Assembly: GCA_052390495.1 (NCBI GenBank) | Contig: JBQTGW010000350.1 | Span: 1 to 64,000 of the forward strand | Direction: 5' to 3' | Length of the DNA: 64,000 nucleotides | Source of the DNA: GCA-003244245 sp052390495 | GTDB lineage: Bacteria > Actinomycetota > Actinomycetes > Mycobacteriales > Pseudonocardiaceae | Part shown: piece by piece, positions 1 through 8,216 of the stretch | Layout of the letters: the number at the start of each line of letters is the position of its first letter | Numbering within the stretch: position 1 is the stretch's first letter | Program-made: the position numbers and the translations under genes | Notes under the pieces: model-generated | Database searches by the model: none | Told to the model about the DNA's origin: nothing | Seen by the model: the letters and a program-made list of their open reading frames with translations, nothing else

Positions 1-2
1 AC

Positions 3-497
3 GTCGACAACGATCCCCTGATCATGGCGCACGCCCGCGCCCTGCTCACCAGCACCCCGCAAGGCGCCACCGACTACATCCACGCCGACCTGCGCGACCC
101 CGACACGATCCTGCGGGAAGCCGCCGATCTCCTGGATTTCACTCGACCCATCGCGCTCATGCTGCTGGGGATCGTGGAACACATTCTGGATACCGACGAA
201 GCATATGCGATCATGAACCGGCTGCTCGACGCGCTTCCCTCCGGTAGTTACCTGGTGCTGTGCGACCCCACCACGGAAGTTCGCCCCGACGTGATGCGCG
301 CGGCCATACGACAATGGAACGAAAGTGCCACACCCCTGATCACGGCGCGCAGCCGTCAGGAGCTGATTGGTTTCTTCGACCGCTTGGAGCTGTTGGAGCC
401 CGGTGTGGTCTCGTGTTCACTGTGGCGGCCAGAACCCACCCCGTTCGGTACTCCGGCCGAGGTGTTCAATTTCGGCGGTGTGGGGCGAAAATCCTGA
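3..497 (+). CDS. SAM-dependent methyltransferase, C-terminal part (Methyltransf_19/DUF574 type)
   Basis: The reading frame is already open at the window edge and encodes VDNDPLIMAHARALL, the typical end of the SAM-binding strand in S-adenosylmethionine methyltransferases of the Methyltransf_19 (DUF574) family common in actinomycetes. The acidic VDNDP motif, the IHADLRDPD segment and the C-terminal SRQELIGFFDRLELLEPG and WRPEP patterns all fit. The family is usually about 270 residues; only the last 165 are present because the window starts inside the gene. The substrate is unknown for this family. It ends two bases before the convergent XRE regulator. Confidence 0.85.
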   Translation, partial: VDNDPLIMAHARALLTSTPQGATDYIHADLRDPDTILREAADLLDFTRPIALMLLGIVEHILDTDEAYAIMNRLLDALPSGSYLVLCDPTTEVRPDVMRAAIRQWNESATPLITARSRQELIGFFDRLELLEPGVVSCSLWRPEPTPFGTPAEVFNFGGVGRKS

Positions 498-498
498 T

Positions 499-1401
499 TC
501 AGACCTCTTTGATGATGCTGGCCAGGAATCTGGCTGTTTTGGACGGTGACTTGGCCTGGACGCAGAGCCGGTCCATGACCACCAGGTAGTGGTCGATGTC
601 CTGGCTCTTGTCCAAGTACAGGGCACTGGTGAGTTGTTCGAGGTAGACGACGTCGGGTAGATCGGGGTCGGCGAATCGCAGTATGGTGAATGGACCGCCC
701 GCTGCGGCGTGACCACCTGAATAAAACGGTACCGCCTGTAGCGTGATGTTCGGGAATTCGGCCAGCTCGATCAGATGCTGGATCTGTTCGCGCATCGCCG
801 TACGACCGCCGAGCCGCCAGAGCGCCGCCTCGTCGACCACGGCCCACACGTTGGGTGCTCCGGGTTGGGTGAGTAACTCCTGGCGTCTCATGCGCAGCGC
901 GACCCGGCGCTCGATATCGTCGACGGACTCGGTCGAATGGCCCAGGCGAATGACGGCTCGGGCGCATTCCTCAGTCTGCAACAGACCGGGCACGAGCTGG
1001 GGCTCATACGTGCGGATGACCGAACTGGCCTGCTCCAAGCCGAGGTACATCTCGAACCAGTGCGGCAGGAGGTCGCTGTACTGGTGCCACCAGCCAGGAG
1101 TGCTGGCCTGCCGGGCCAGAGCGAAGAATGCTTCTCGTTCCTGCTCGTCGGTGATGCCGTAGAGGGCCAGCAGGTCGGCCACGTCCCGTTGCTTGAAGCC
1201 GACCCGCCCGAGCTCGAGACGACTGATCTTGGCGTGCGATGCCCGGATCGCATGGCCTGCGGCTTCGCGGGTGATCCCACTCGCTTCCCGGAGTCGGCGT
1301 AGCTGGGCGCCCAACGCGATGCGCAGCACGGTCGGTCCGCTCGGGGACTGTACCTGTGGATGGTCGGCCGTCGGGTAACGGTCCGGCTGGGCTAAGGTCA
1401 A
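499..1401 (-). CDS. XRE-family regulator with DUF5753 domain
   Basis: A 300-residue cytoplasmic DNA-binding protein. Residues about 28-85 form a lambda-repressor-like helix-turn-helix (LGAQLRRLREASGITREAAG, then SHAKISRLELGR). The rest is DUF5753, recognised by the PGWWHQYSDLLPHWFEMYLG and VPGLLQTEECARAVI segments and the C-terminal VYLEQLTSALYLDK pattern. Such proteins are abundant in actinomycetes and often pair with DUF397 proteins; none is adjacent here. The start is a TTG preceded by a strong AAGGGGG site five bases upstream. It is divergent from the small Cys/His gene at 1647, so it may control that gene, but this is inference. Confidence 0.9.
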   Translation of the reverse strand: MTLAQPDRYPTADHPQVQSPSGPTVLRIALGAQLRRLREASGITREAAGHAIRASHAKISRLELGRVGFKQRDVADLLALYGITDEQEREAFFALARQASTPGWWHQYSDLLPHWFEMYLGLEQASSVIRTYEPQLVPGLLQTEECARAVIRLGHSTESVDDIERRVALRMRRQELLTQPGAPNVWAVVDEAALWRLGGRTAMREQIQHLIELAEFPNITLQAVPFYSGGHAAAGGPFTILRFADPDLPDVVYLEQLTSALYLDKSQDIDHYLVVMDRLCVQAKSPSKTARFLASIIKEV

Positions 1402-1594
1402 AGTTCCCCCTTCGGGTGAACGCCGCAGCGCGATGTTCCCACCTCACACCCCTTGCTGTACAGGGTGGTGGCCCACTTGGGCGATGGCGTCCGCATCGTA
1501 GCCTCGGATGTCGGAATTCTGAGTACGTATCGGTTCTTGCATCGGTACGGGACGTCTGAGACTGTATCAGGGCGAAAGGTCCAGGTTCGGCACT

Positions 1595-1646
1595 CTACGC
1601 TACACTTAGTGTCCGTAAACTACCCAGCGTAGGGAGGGGTCGCGCG
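1595..1646 (+). promoter_or_regulatory. candidate promoter and operator before the small Cys/His gene
   Basis: A perfect 7-base inverted repeat, CTACGCT (1595-1601) and AGCGTAG (1626-1632), brackets a TACACT hexamer (1601-1606) that could serve as a -10 box. AGGGAGG follows at 1631-1637 as the ribosome binding site for the GTG at 1647. No convincing -35 box is visible. The arrangement suggests a regulated promoter, possibly a site for the divergent XRE protein; this is inference from position. Confidence 0.35.
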
Positions 1647-1931
1647 GTGGGGTCCTATATGTCATCACTGACCTGCATTGTCGACGGCCTCGCCCACCTG
1701 GTAAGCGACGATGCTGCAGCGGCGGGCATCGTCGCGGGGCGGGGCATTTATATGGCGTTGTGCGGACACACGGTCCACGCTGCCGCCATGGTGAGCGCCA
1801 TCGGTCGGCAATGTCCCCGCTGCGCGTTGCATGTCGAGGCGCTCACCGAGCCAGCGCGCCGTGGAGGTGGTGGACGTGCCCGGTTACGGCGGCTATTCCG
1901 CCAGCGGCCGGTGGCGCAGGCGATTCGATGA
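1647..1931 (+). CDS. small Cys/His protein (CGH...CPRC), function unknown
   Basis: A 94-residue protein starting at GTG with AGGGAGG seven bases upstream. It has an ALCGHTVHAAAM segment followed by CPRCAL, a CxH...CxxC arrangement that could bind one zinc ion, and an Arg-rich tail. It resembles the gene at 45154-45546, which has ALCGHAVWAVAL, later cysteines and the same basic tail, so the window holds two members of one family. Proteins of this kind often sit next to XRE/DUF397 regulators in actinomycetes, as here. No function can be assigned. Confidence 0.65.
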   Translation: MGSYMSSLTCIVDGLAHLVSDDAAAAGIVAGRGIYMALCGHTVHAAAMVSAIGRQCPRCALHVEALTEPARRGGGGRARLRRLFRQRPVAQAIR

Positions 1932-2043
1932 CCGCGGATCTCGCAGTGCAGATCCGCCAGCACATCCGCAGGCAGCGGCTCAGCGTCGAACCTGGCCGCA
2001 GGCGCCTGTAGCGTCGTTTGCGCTGCACCGGCCGTCGGCAGCG

Positions 2044-2700
2044 TCAGTTGGCTACATCAGCTGGCTGGGTGAGTCGGCTGGGTCCATTCCACAGCTCGAT
2101 CACGCCCACGCCGACATCGCCGAGCAGTCGCCGGGTCAGTGGCAGGCTGATGCCCATGACGCTGGACGGGTCACCGTCGATCCCATTCACGAACCAGCCG
2201 CCCAGACCGTCCAAGGTGAACCCGCCAGCCACCTCCAGTGGCTCGCCGGTGGCGACGTAGGCCGCGATCTCCTCGGCAGTCGGGATTCCGAAGCGGATCA
2301 CAGTGGTCTCGGCGGCACCAGCGGTCGCTGACATAACGCCTGCGTGCAGCCGCACCATCGCGTGGCCGGTCAGCAGCTCGCCGGTGCCCCCCGCCATCGC
2401 ATGCCAGCGCCGCCGAGCGACGTCGGCGCAGCCGGGTTTGCCGACCAGCTCACCCGCCATGTGCAGCATCGAGTCGCATCCGACGATCACGGCTTCGGGG
2501 TGCTCATCGGCGACCTGCGCTGCCACCGCGTGGGCCTTAGCCTGAGCCAGCGCGATGACCAGCTCCTGGGGTGACACGTCGCCCAGCGCGGCGGCCAGTG
2601 CATGCTCGTCCACTCCGGACACCCGCACGATCGGTTGAATCCCGGCACCACGAAGCACGGTCAGCCGGGCGGGGGACGCGGAGGCGAGAATCAGGCGCAC
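2044..2700 (-). CDS. maf: Maf-like nucleotide pyrophosphatase
   Basis: Maf/HAM1-fold nucleoside triphosphate pyrophosphatase, thought to clear non-canonical or modified nucleotides. The start is the GTG giving VRLILASASPARLTVLRGAG, the canonical Maf N-terminus with the SxSPxR signature; a longer in-frame extension upstream is Arg-rich and implausible. Further family motifs are VIVGCDSML (catalytic Asp region), KPGCADVARRRWHAMAGGTGELLTGHAMV and the C-terminal GGFTLDGLGGWFVNGIDGDPSSVMGISLP. At 218 residues it has normal length. In mycobacteria maf follows accE5 directly; here 5 kb of accessory genes separate them. No clear Shine-Dalgarno precedes the GTG. Confidence 0.92.
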   Translation of the reverse strand: MRLILASASPARLTVLRGAGIQPIVRVSGVDEHALAAALGDVSPQELVIALAQAKAHAVAAQVADEHPEAVIVGCDSMLHMAGELVGKPGCADVARRRWHAMAGGTGELLTGHAMVRLHAGVMSATAGAAETTVIRFGIPTAEEIAAYVATGEPLEVAGGFTLDGLGGWFVNGIDGDPSSVMGISLPLTRRLLGDVGVGVIELWNGPSRLTQPADVAN

Positions 2701-3104
2701 GGCACCGCACTGTACGGACCCGCCACAAGCTCCAGCCGGGTATGGCCCGGCCGGACGATGTGGCCCGATAGGCCGACGTCTTCGCCTTCTGCAGCGATCC
2801 AAGCGATCCAGAGGAGCAGAGGTACAACGACCCGCCGCTGCGGAGCCGCACTGGGCAGCAATTAAACGTGTTTGCTAGTGGTCTCTTGACAACGTGAGGC
2901 GCCTAGTTGACCAACGGTGATCGCTCCACGAGCCTTCTAGCAGTGTCTTTGTGGATTCGCCTTGAGAGTCAACCCCAGACCTACGCATACGAGATCGTCA
3001 TTGCCCACTCGTCGAGGGTTACACCTCCACCGACGACAACGGTGGTCCGGAGTCGGCGGCGTCTTTCGGTAGAACGGTCATCCGGGGTGATCATGTCACG
3101 CCGG
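2701..3104. other. intergenic stretch, no gene seen
   Basis: About 400 bases between maf and the broken XRE-TPR gene. Open frames here are Arg-rich and lack ribosome binding sites or recognisable motifs. A TTGACA hexamer occurs near 2887 but has no well-placed -10 partner. Confidence 0.5.
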
Positions 3105-3750
3105 TCAGCCGAGCTTGTCGGCCAAGGCGTGAACATGCTCGGCAAGTGCACGCGCGTGCGCCTCGGCGCCACGTTCGCGCAGTGTGGCATGCGCCCGGCG
3201 CAGCTCTCGAGTGGCCAGCGCGGAGCCGGTCGTCGCGGCCAGCTCGGCGGCCCGCATCGCGACCGTCAGGGCACGGTCAGAATCCCCGGGCCCGGCCAGT
3301 GCGAGCGCCAGCTGCGCGGAGTACCGCGCCCGGTCGCGCTCGTAGCAGGCGGCCAGGTTCTCCAATGCGGTGGACAGTAGCGGCACTGCGTCGGCGTGGC
3401 GGCCCAGCTCGATGTAGGCCACACCGCGCTGGAAAGTCAGCCGCTCCGGGCCCTGGAAGTACACCCACGGCGGGGCCTGATCGGGGTGCTCGGCGGCGAC
3501 GTAGGTCAGCGCCGCGGAGCGGTCCAGCGCTTGTTCGGTGGCGTCTGCGTTGCCGTCCAGAGCGTGCCCGCGGGCCTCTTGCTGGGTGATCAGCCACGAG
3601 TTGGGTGGGCCAGCGGTGGCCGTGCTCGATGTGGTGGACGTAGCCGCGGACGATGTGCGCGCCAGCGGCCACGTCAGCCAGCGACATGCCCGCCCGGGAG
3701 CGTAATGCAGCTACCTGTTCGGCGAAGCTTGCTCGCACATCACTGCCCAT
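3105..3750 (-). pseudogene. broken XRE-TPR regulator
   Basis: The 5' part (from an ATG at 3750) encodes an XRE helix-turn-helix: SFAEQVAALRSRAGMSLADV and VRGYVHHIEHGHRWPTQ. Near 3600 the frame breaks; the continuing homology lies in another frame, from SWLITQQEARGHALDGNADA through EQALDRSAALTYVAAEHPDQ to the TPR-like C-terminus ERLTFQRGVAYIELGRHADA and ending LAEHVHALADKLG. Normal relatives have a longer linker between HTH and TPR repeats, so an internal deletion probably accompanied the frameshift. It is divergent from the small gene at 3854, which such a regulator may once have controlled. Confidence 0.75.
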
Positions 3751-3853
3751 GTTCACTGTCACCCTCGCTGTCTCCTCATCGTTGACGTTGCCACACTGTT
3801 CGCCCGCTCGGGACGGCGGGCTAGCCTGATGGTCGCTGCGAGGAAGGAGCGGA

Positions 3854-3997
3854 ATGGCCACGACCAAACCAGACGTCCAGTATATGCAGATCGAGCGCGT
3901 GCAGTTCTGGGCCGACACGGAGTCCGGCGACATTCACATCACGACGGACGACCCGGATGCCAAAGAGATCTTCACAGAACCCCGCCAACCCCGGTGA
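3854..3997 (+). CDS. small acidic protein (47 residues), function unknown
   Basis: An ATG with AAGGAG closely upstream opens a 47-codon frame beginning MATTKPDVQYMQIERVQFWA and ending in TEPRQPR. It is rich in Asp, Glu and Thr with no membrane segment. It lies divergent from a broken XRE-TPR regulator, the usual neighbourhood of such small proteins in actinomycetes. A 12-base-pair hairpin covers its 3' end. The good ribosome binding site, promoter-side position and terminator-like hairpin support a real gene; no family was recognised. Confidence 0.55.
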   Translation: MATTKPDVQYMQIERVQFWADTESGDIHITTDDPDAKEIFTEPRQPR

Positions 3998-4021
3998 GGT
4001 GTGCCGGGCGGCGGGGTTCTG
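3975..4021 (+). terminator. terminator-like hairpin
   Basis: CAGAACCCCGCC at 3975-3986 and GGCGGGGTTCTG at 4010-4021 form a perfect 12-base-pair stem with a 23-base loop, overlapping the stop codon of the 47-residue gene. No T-run follows, as is common in high-GC actinomycetes. Confidence 0.65.
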
Positions 4022-4219
4022 TCGTGCACGGCCCAGTTAGCGACTGAAGATCGCTGATATCGCTATGGCCATCAAGCTGGGGATCGCGAACAGCGCAAAA
4101 GACATGGGCTGACTCGACAACCGGAGGTTGTACAGCGTTGGGTTGTTAGTCGTTTACCTTGGGTATTGAGGATGCTCGTGGGGTCAGAGCATGTCTGGGG
4201 CGCCGAGAGGGGGCTGAGA

Positions 4220-4657
4220 ATGCGCACTCTTACCGCGGCTGCCGTATTGGTCGCCGCCGTGCAGGCGGCCTCGCCTGCGGGCTGTACCCCGTTGCCCAAC
4301 GCGTGCACGCTGTCGTTTCAGGGCATCTATATCGACGCTGGTGAAGTGTGGGATGTGGTGACCGTCGCCTGCGATCCTCGGCCCGTCGAGCTCTACACCG
4401 AGGCATGGATGGAGTACAAACCCTTCGACGAATACGGCTCTTACGGGCCGCACGTCGCCACCCGGAACATCCCCGGTAAGACCAGCTTGCAGCTGAAGGT
4501 GCGCTCGCCCTGTGTGGAAGGCTCGTATCGAGCGAAGGTGCACGTCGAGGGCAGGGGACCAGCCACCACGGCGGACCCTGGGGGCATCCCGTTCGAGGAC
4601 GAGCGCACTGGATGGTCGGAGTACATCACTGCCGAGCAGTGCGAAGGAGGTGACTGA
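4220..4657 (+). CDS. small secreted protein, function unknown
   Basis: Start chosen at the ATG that gives MRTLTAAAVLVAAVQAASPA, a classic signal peptide: one Arg, a hydrophobic core and small residues. A following GC could be a lipobox cysteine, but a Pro at -3 makes a lipoprotein doubtful. The mature part has several Cys (NACTLSFQG, VACDPRP, SPCVEGSYR, AEQCEGGD), probably disulfide-bonded, and a beta-rich composition with SYRAKVHVEG near the end. The downstream GTG gene begins three bases after the stop, with its ribosome binding site inside this gene. No family was recognised. Confidence 0.65.
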   Translation: MRTLTAAAVLVAAVQAASPAGCTPLPNACTLSFQGIYIDAGEVWDVVTVACDPRPVELYTEAWMEYKPFDEYGSYGPHVATRNIPGKTSLQLKVRSPCVEGSYRAKVHVEGRGPATTADPGGIPFEDERTGWSEYITAEQCEGGD

Positions 4658-4660
4658 GTT

Positions 4661-5032
4661 GTGGACTGGCGCATGCCGTGGCGTTGGCTCCGGAGCAAGG
4701 GGCACCGGGTGGATACCGCAGGGCCTCGCGGCAGGCTGCGCACCAGGTGGACCGCACCGCTCCCGCCACACGAGAGTTACGTGGGCTGGCGCGTCAAGTG
4801 GCTCGCATCCACCTCGATGTGGTGCCGCACACCCGGCGATGCGCTGGACATCGAAATATCCCAAGGGACAGAGGGAACGGTCACGCAGTACGTCCGGGAG
4901 GGCAGTCCCGGTAGTCATGGCTACTGGATTACATTCGACAACGGGGCGGTATTCGGCACCTACCTGCCAGCGCCGTGGGCGATCCAGCTCACTCCTCCCG
5001 ACGAGCCACCCAAGCCCGGCCGTACCTCCTAG
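4661..5032 (+). CDS. hypothetical protein following secreted protein gene
   Basis: A 123-residue basic protein starting at GTG, with GAAGGAGG ten bases upstream inside the end of the preceding gene, so the two are probably cotranscribed. The N-terminus is rich in Trp and Arg (MDWRMPWRWLRSKGHR); the middle has DIEISQGTEGTVTQYVREG and the C-terminus YWITFDNGAVFGTYLPAPWA, a pattern resembling a small beta-barrel such as an SH3-like fold. No signal peptide, membrane segment or recognised domain. Confidence 0.55.
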   Translation: MDWRMPWRWLRSKGHRVDTAGPRGRLRTRWTAPLPPHESYVGWRVKWLASTSMWCRTPGDALDIEISQGTEGTVTQYVREGSPGSHGYWITFDNGAVFGTYLPAPWAIQLTPPDEPPKPGRTS

Positions 5033-5086
5033 TTGGCCGATGTGATGTACGTGGCTCGCGGATCTGGTACGGGTTACCGTCATCGC

Positions 5087-6541
5087 ATGACAGGGCAGCA
5101 GAGGACCGCCGAAGGTGGCTGGTTGCGGCGGGATGAGGACCCCGCTGTTGGTGACGCGGGGTTGGTGCTGTTGGCGTGGCGGACGACGGTGGGGCGGACT
5201 CAGACCGAGGTGGCCGGGGTGCTGGGCACGACTCAGCAGCATCTGAGCCAGATCGACACCGGGCAGCGCCCGGTGTCGCTGGAACTGCGCCGCAGGATGG
5301 TGGCCGAACTGGGCATTGCGGCTGAGGAACTGGGTTTGTCTTCAGGGCCTGCTCGGCGGCTGGTGTCCTGTGACGATGCCAGCCCGCAGGTCGCGGCCAG
5401 CCGGTTGCGGTGGCGTGAGGAGCGTCGCTGGCTCAACCAGCACCAGTCCGAGCTGGCGAAGCTGGCGGTGCGGCTCTACCCGGCCGAGTACCGGGTGCCG
5501 CGCACGCCGCTGATCGCGCATCCCGCGTGGGTGCCCAGCGAGCCCGTCGAGCTGAGCTCGTTGGCGTTGCGGCTCGACGAGGGAGCGCAGATTGTAGTGG
5601 TGGACGGGTCAGAACCGGAATCCCAGGCGGTCCGGCCGCTGCGTACCGCCGGGATGCGCTTCGAGCGCTACACCTCGGCGATCAAGCACCTGGGCCCGCC
5701 TGCGTTGTTCGAGTCCCGTCCCTGCTACCGGCTGCTCGATGCCTCGCTGCTTACGCATCAGCTGGAGTTCGGGTTGGCTGCCTACTTTGACAAGCTCGAC
5801 ATCTCCGAAGCGCTGGGGCACGAGATGGCCACGGCCTGTATGGGTGATGGGCGATCGAACTCGCCGGAGCGGCTGCGCGACCGGCTTCCGTTCCGGGAAG
5901 TTATCGGCGACCCGTTCGACCCGCACCGCCGCGCGATCATTCCGGCGATCACTACGCTGACGATCCGGCTGCGCCGCTACCCGGCCGAGCCCTCGTTCCT
6001 GCTGCATTGGCGCGATCCGGCGAAGGTAGCCACCGCCGGGGGCATCTACGACGTCATTCCCGCCGGGGAGTTCCAGCCCTCCAGCGTAGGGCCGTGGGAC
6101 CGGCGCAATGATTTCGACCTGTGGCGTAATATCGTGCGGGAATACTCCGAGGAGTTGCTAGGGGAGCCGGAGCACGACGGCACCCGCAGTCAGTCGATTG
6201 ATTACCAGCGGTGGCCGCTGTACCGGCAGCTTCAGGCAGCCCGGGTCAACGGTGCGGTGGGTACGTTCTTGCTGGGGCTGGGTCTGGACGCGCTCACCCT
6301 GGCCGCCACCATCCTGACAGTGGTAGTAATCGACGACGACGTGTTTACCGAGGTGTTCGGCTCGACGGTGCGGTTCAATGACGAGGGCGAGATCGTCGCG
6401 CTCGGCGACGGTACCCCCACTGAAGGAGTCCCGTTCACTGAGTCGGCTGTGAGTCGGATGCTGGATACTGAACCGATGGCCTCGCCAGGCGCTGCCTGCC
6501 TCACACTGGCGTGGAAACATCGCGCTGTCTTGGATCTGTAG
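5087..6541 (+). CDS. XRE HTH protein fused to Nudix-like domain
   Basis: 484 residues from the ATG at 5087. Residues about 20-75 form an HTH (AWRTTVGRTQTEVAGVLGTT, then HLSQIDTGQRPVS). The rest is a domain shared with the next gene: RYPAEPSFLLHWRDPAKVAT, GGIYDVIPAGEFQPSS, NDFDLWRNIVREYSEELLGE. The REYSEELLG stretch near residue 351, after an acidic and Gly-rich segment, looks like a Nudix box (RE-x-x-EE) with one extra residue before the Gly, so hydrolysis of nucleoside diphosphate derivatives is possible but unproven. The arrangement suggests a regulator sensing a nucleotide-like ligand. The stop is 14 bases before the next ATG. Confidence 0.7.
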   Translation: MTGQQRTAEGGWLRRDEDPAVGDAGLVLLAWRTTVGRTQTEVAGVLGTTQQHLSQIDTGQRPVSLELRRRMVAELGIAAEELGLSSGPARRLVSCDDASPQVAASRLRWREERRWLNQHQSELAKLAVRLYPAEYRVPRTPLIAHPAWVPSEPVELSSLALRLDEGAQIVVVDGSEPESQAVRPLRTAGMRFERYTSAIKHLGPPALFESRPCYRLLDASLLTHQLEFGLAAYFDKLDISEALGHEMATACMGDGRSNSPERLRDRLPFREVIGDPFDPHRRAIIPAITTLTIRLRRYPAEPSFLLHWRDPAKVATAGGIYDVIPAGEFQPSSVGPWDRRNDFDLWRNIVREYSEELLGEPEHDGTRSQSIDYQRWPLYRQLQAARVNGAVGTFLLGLGLDALTLAATILTVVVIDDDVFTEVFGSTVRFNDEGEIVALGDGTPTEGVPFTESAVSRMLDTEPMASPGAACLTLAWKHRAVLDL

Positions 6542-6555
6542 AGCGAAAGGACACC

Positions 6556-7704
6556 ATGTCGCTGGTCGATCAGCACCACGACCGCACGCTGACCGCTGGC
6601 CAGCGCGAATGGCTGCGAGTGCGGGAGTATCTGCTACAGCACCGTTACGAGCTCGGTCAAGCGGCCGCCGAGGATTATGGCGATGTGCCGAAGGTGGAGG
6701 GGACTGCACTGCTCACCCGGCCGGAGTGGTTACCCGCCGAACCGATCCCGCTCGATGCGATCGATCTGAAATTCGCGCCTGACACGCCGTTCACCGGTCT
6801 TACTGGTAGCGACCCGGCGACCGCATCAGTCCGTCCCGAGCGGTTCGACGGCTCGCGGTACCCGGCCTACTCTGCGGCGATGGCTGACCTGGCCGCGCCG
6901 AAGGTGTTCGAGAACCGCTCGACCTACCGCCTTCTCGATGCCGACCTCTCCGGACCCCGCGGCCGGCTCGTGTTCGGGCGCGGTACCTACTTCGACAGCA
7001 TTGACTTGGGCGAGGCGGCCGCCCATGAGTACGCCGCTGCCCGGCTCGCTGGCAGTGCCACGCCCCTGCGCGCCGCGATTGGTAACCCCTGCGATCTGGC
7101 GCGCCGGTCGACGAACGTGGCAATCAGCGCGTTGACTGTCCGGCAGGACCGTAGCAGCGGCGATGCCACGTTCCTGCTGCACTGGCGTGACCCGGCAAAG
7201 GTCGGCCACGCTGGCGGGCTCTACATGGTCGTACCGGTCGGTATCTTCCAGGCGACCGACGACCAGTCCTGGAATGAGGGTAACGACTTCTCGCTATGGC
7301 GCTGCATGGTCCGTGAGTACGCGGAGGAACTGCTCGGCGAGCCTGAAGCTCACACCGATGAGGCGCCCATCGATTATCCGGCGTGGCCCTTTGCCGCACG
7401 CATGACCGAGGCAATGGTCAGCGGCCAGATCTGTGCCCACCTCCTCGGCATGGGAACCGACCCCCTCACCCTCGCCACCGATCTGCTCACCATCGTGGCG
7501 TTCGACGCGCCACTCTTTGATGAGCTTTTTGCTGGCTTGGTCGATGTCAACGCCGAGGGCCGCCTCGTCGGCCTGACTACAGCTCACGCCAGCGAGGGCT
7601 CCCCATTTACCACCAACCAGCTTCGCCGGATAGCCCAGCTACCCATGCAGGCCGCCGGGGCAGCACTGCTGGCACTCGCTCAGCGCGTCCGACACGTGCT
7701 GTAG
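6556..7704 (+). CDS. Nudix-like paralogue without HTH
   Basis: A 382-residue cytoplasmic protein whose ATG has GAAAGG five bases upstream; 14 bases separate it from the HTH-containing paralogue, so the pair is an operon. It aligns with the C-terminal region of its neighbour throughout: TRPEWLPAEPIPL, APKVFENRSTYRLLDADL, TYFDSIDLGEAAAHEYAAA, ATFLLHWRDPAKVGHAGGLY, NDFSLWRCMVREYAEELLGE. It lacks the DNA-binding domain, so it may be the enzymatic or ligand-binding partner of the regulator. The REYAEELLG motif is near residue 253. No substrate can be assigned. Confidence 0.7.
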   Translation: MSLVDQHHDRTLTAGQREWLRVREYLLQHRYELGQAAAEDYGDVPKVEGTALLTRPEWLPAEPIPLDAIDLKFAPDTPFTGLTGSDPATASVRPERFDGSRYPAYSAAMADLAAPKVFENRSTYRLLDADLSGPRGRLVFGRGTYFDSIDLGEAAAHEYAAARLAGSATPLRAAIGNPCDLARRSTNVAISALTVRQDRSSGDATFLLHWRDPAKVGHAGGLYMVVPVGIFQATDDQSWNEGNDFSLWRCMVREYAEELLGEPEAHTDEAPIDYPAWPFAARMTEAMVSGQICAHLLGMGTDPLTLATDLLTIVAFDAPLFDELFAGLVDVNAEGRLVGLTTAHASEGSPFTTNQLRRIAQLPMQAAGAALLALAQRVRHVL

Positions 7705-7759
7705 GCGCCGCTCCCGGCGGCTGACCGGTCTTTCGCCTATTCCACCGCGGACGGGACCC

Positions 7760-7966
7760 TCAGCTCGCGAACCGGCCGAGCCGTTCGTCGTGCAGCTCTT
7801 CCCGGGTCCAGTGGCGACCTCCGCGATCGGTTGCCTCGGACATCACTCGGAGTGCGGATTCCCGCGCTGTGGCGTACCGATCACGTGCCTCTACCAGCGT
7901 GGTGGTGAGGTTGCGTTTCACGTCGACAGTGTGGCAGATGGAGCACGTGAGATCAGCGTGCCTCAC
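7760..7966 (-). CDS. small hypothetical protein
   Basis: Up to 68 residues; a GTG at 7921 could start a 53-residue version beginning VKRNLTTTLVEARDRYATAR. The sequence is helical and charged, with REELHDERLGRF near the end. It lies directly upstream of, and on the same strand as, nothing recognisable: accE is on the same strand but transcribed away from 8216 toward 7968, ending two bases before this frame begins. It may be the last gene of the acc operon. No clear ribosome binding site. Confidence 0.35.
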   Translation of the reverse strand: MRHADLTCSICHTVDVKRNLTTTLVEARDRYATARESALRVMSEATDRGGRHWTREELHDERLGRFAS

Positions 7967-7967
7967 G

Positions 7968-8216
7968 TCAGTGTGGCAGCGCTGAGGCGCGCCAGGCGCC
8001 GGGGCCGGTATGCAGGGGAGCGCGCAGCCGGGGTGCCGGGTCGGCCCAGGCGCTGAGCTGGCCAGGCTCGGCGGATCGGGCGTGCGCCGACCTCATGCTC
8101 GCCAAGCTGACGACCACTGCGGTCAGCGCGGCGATCTCCTCGTCCGACGGGTCGCCCCGCACGATGTGGATAACCCGTGAGTGCGGATGCGAGCTATGAC
8201 TCGTATCGCCGCTCAC
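7968..8216 (-). CDS. accE: acyl-CoA carboxylase epsilon subunit
   Basis: An 82-residue protein starting at the GTG that overlaps the accD stop (GTGA). Its core, VIHIVRGDPSDEEIAALTAVVV, followed by SLAS and a C-terminal Trp-containing WADPAPRLR segment, is the signature of the small epsilon subunits of actinobacterial acyl-CoA carboxylases (AccE5-like). These bind the beta subunit and stimulate the holoenzyme. The tight overlap with the beta subunit gene supports the call. It is too short and in the wrong frame to be noticed in the longer overlapping frame that runs through accD. Confidence 0.88.
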   Translation of the reverse strand: MSGDTSHSSHPHSRVIHIVRGDPSDEEIAALTAVVVSLASMRSAHARSAEPGQLSAWADPAPRLRAPLHTGPGAWRASALPH

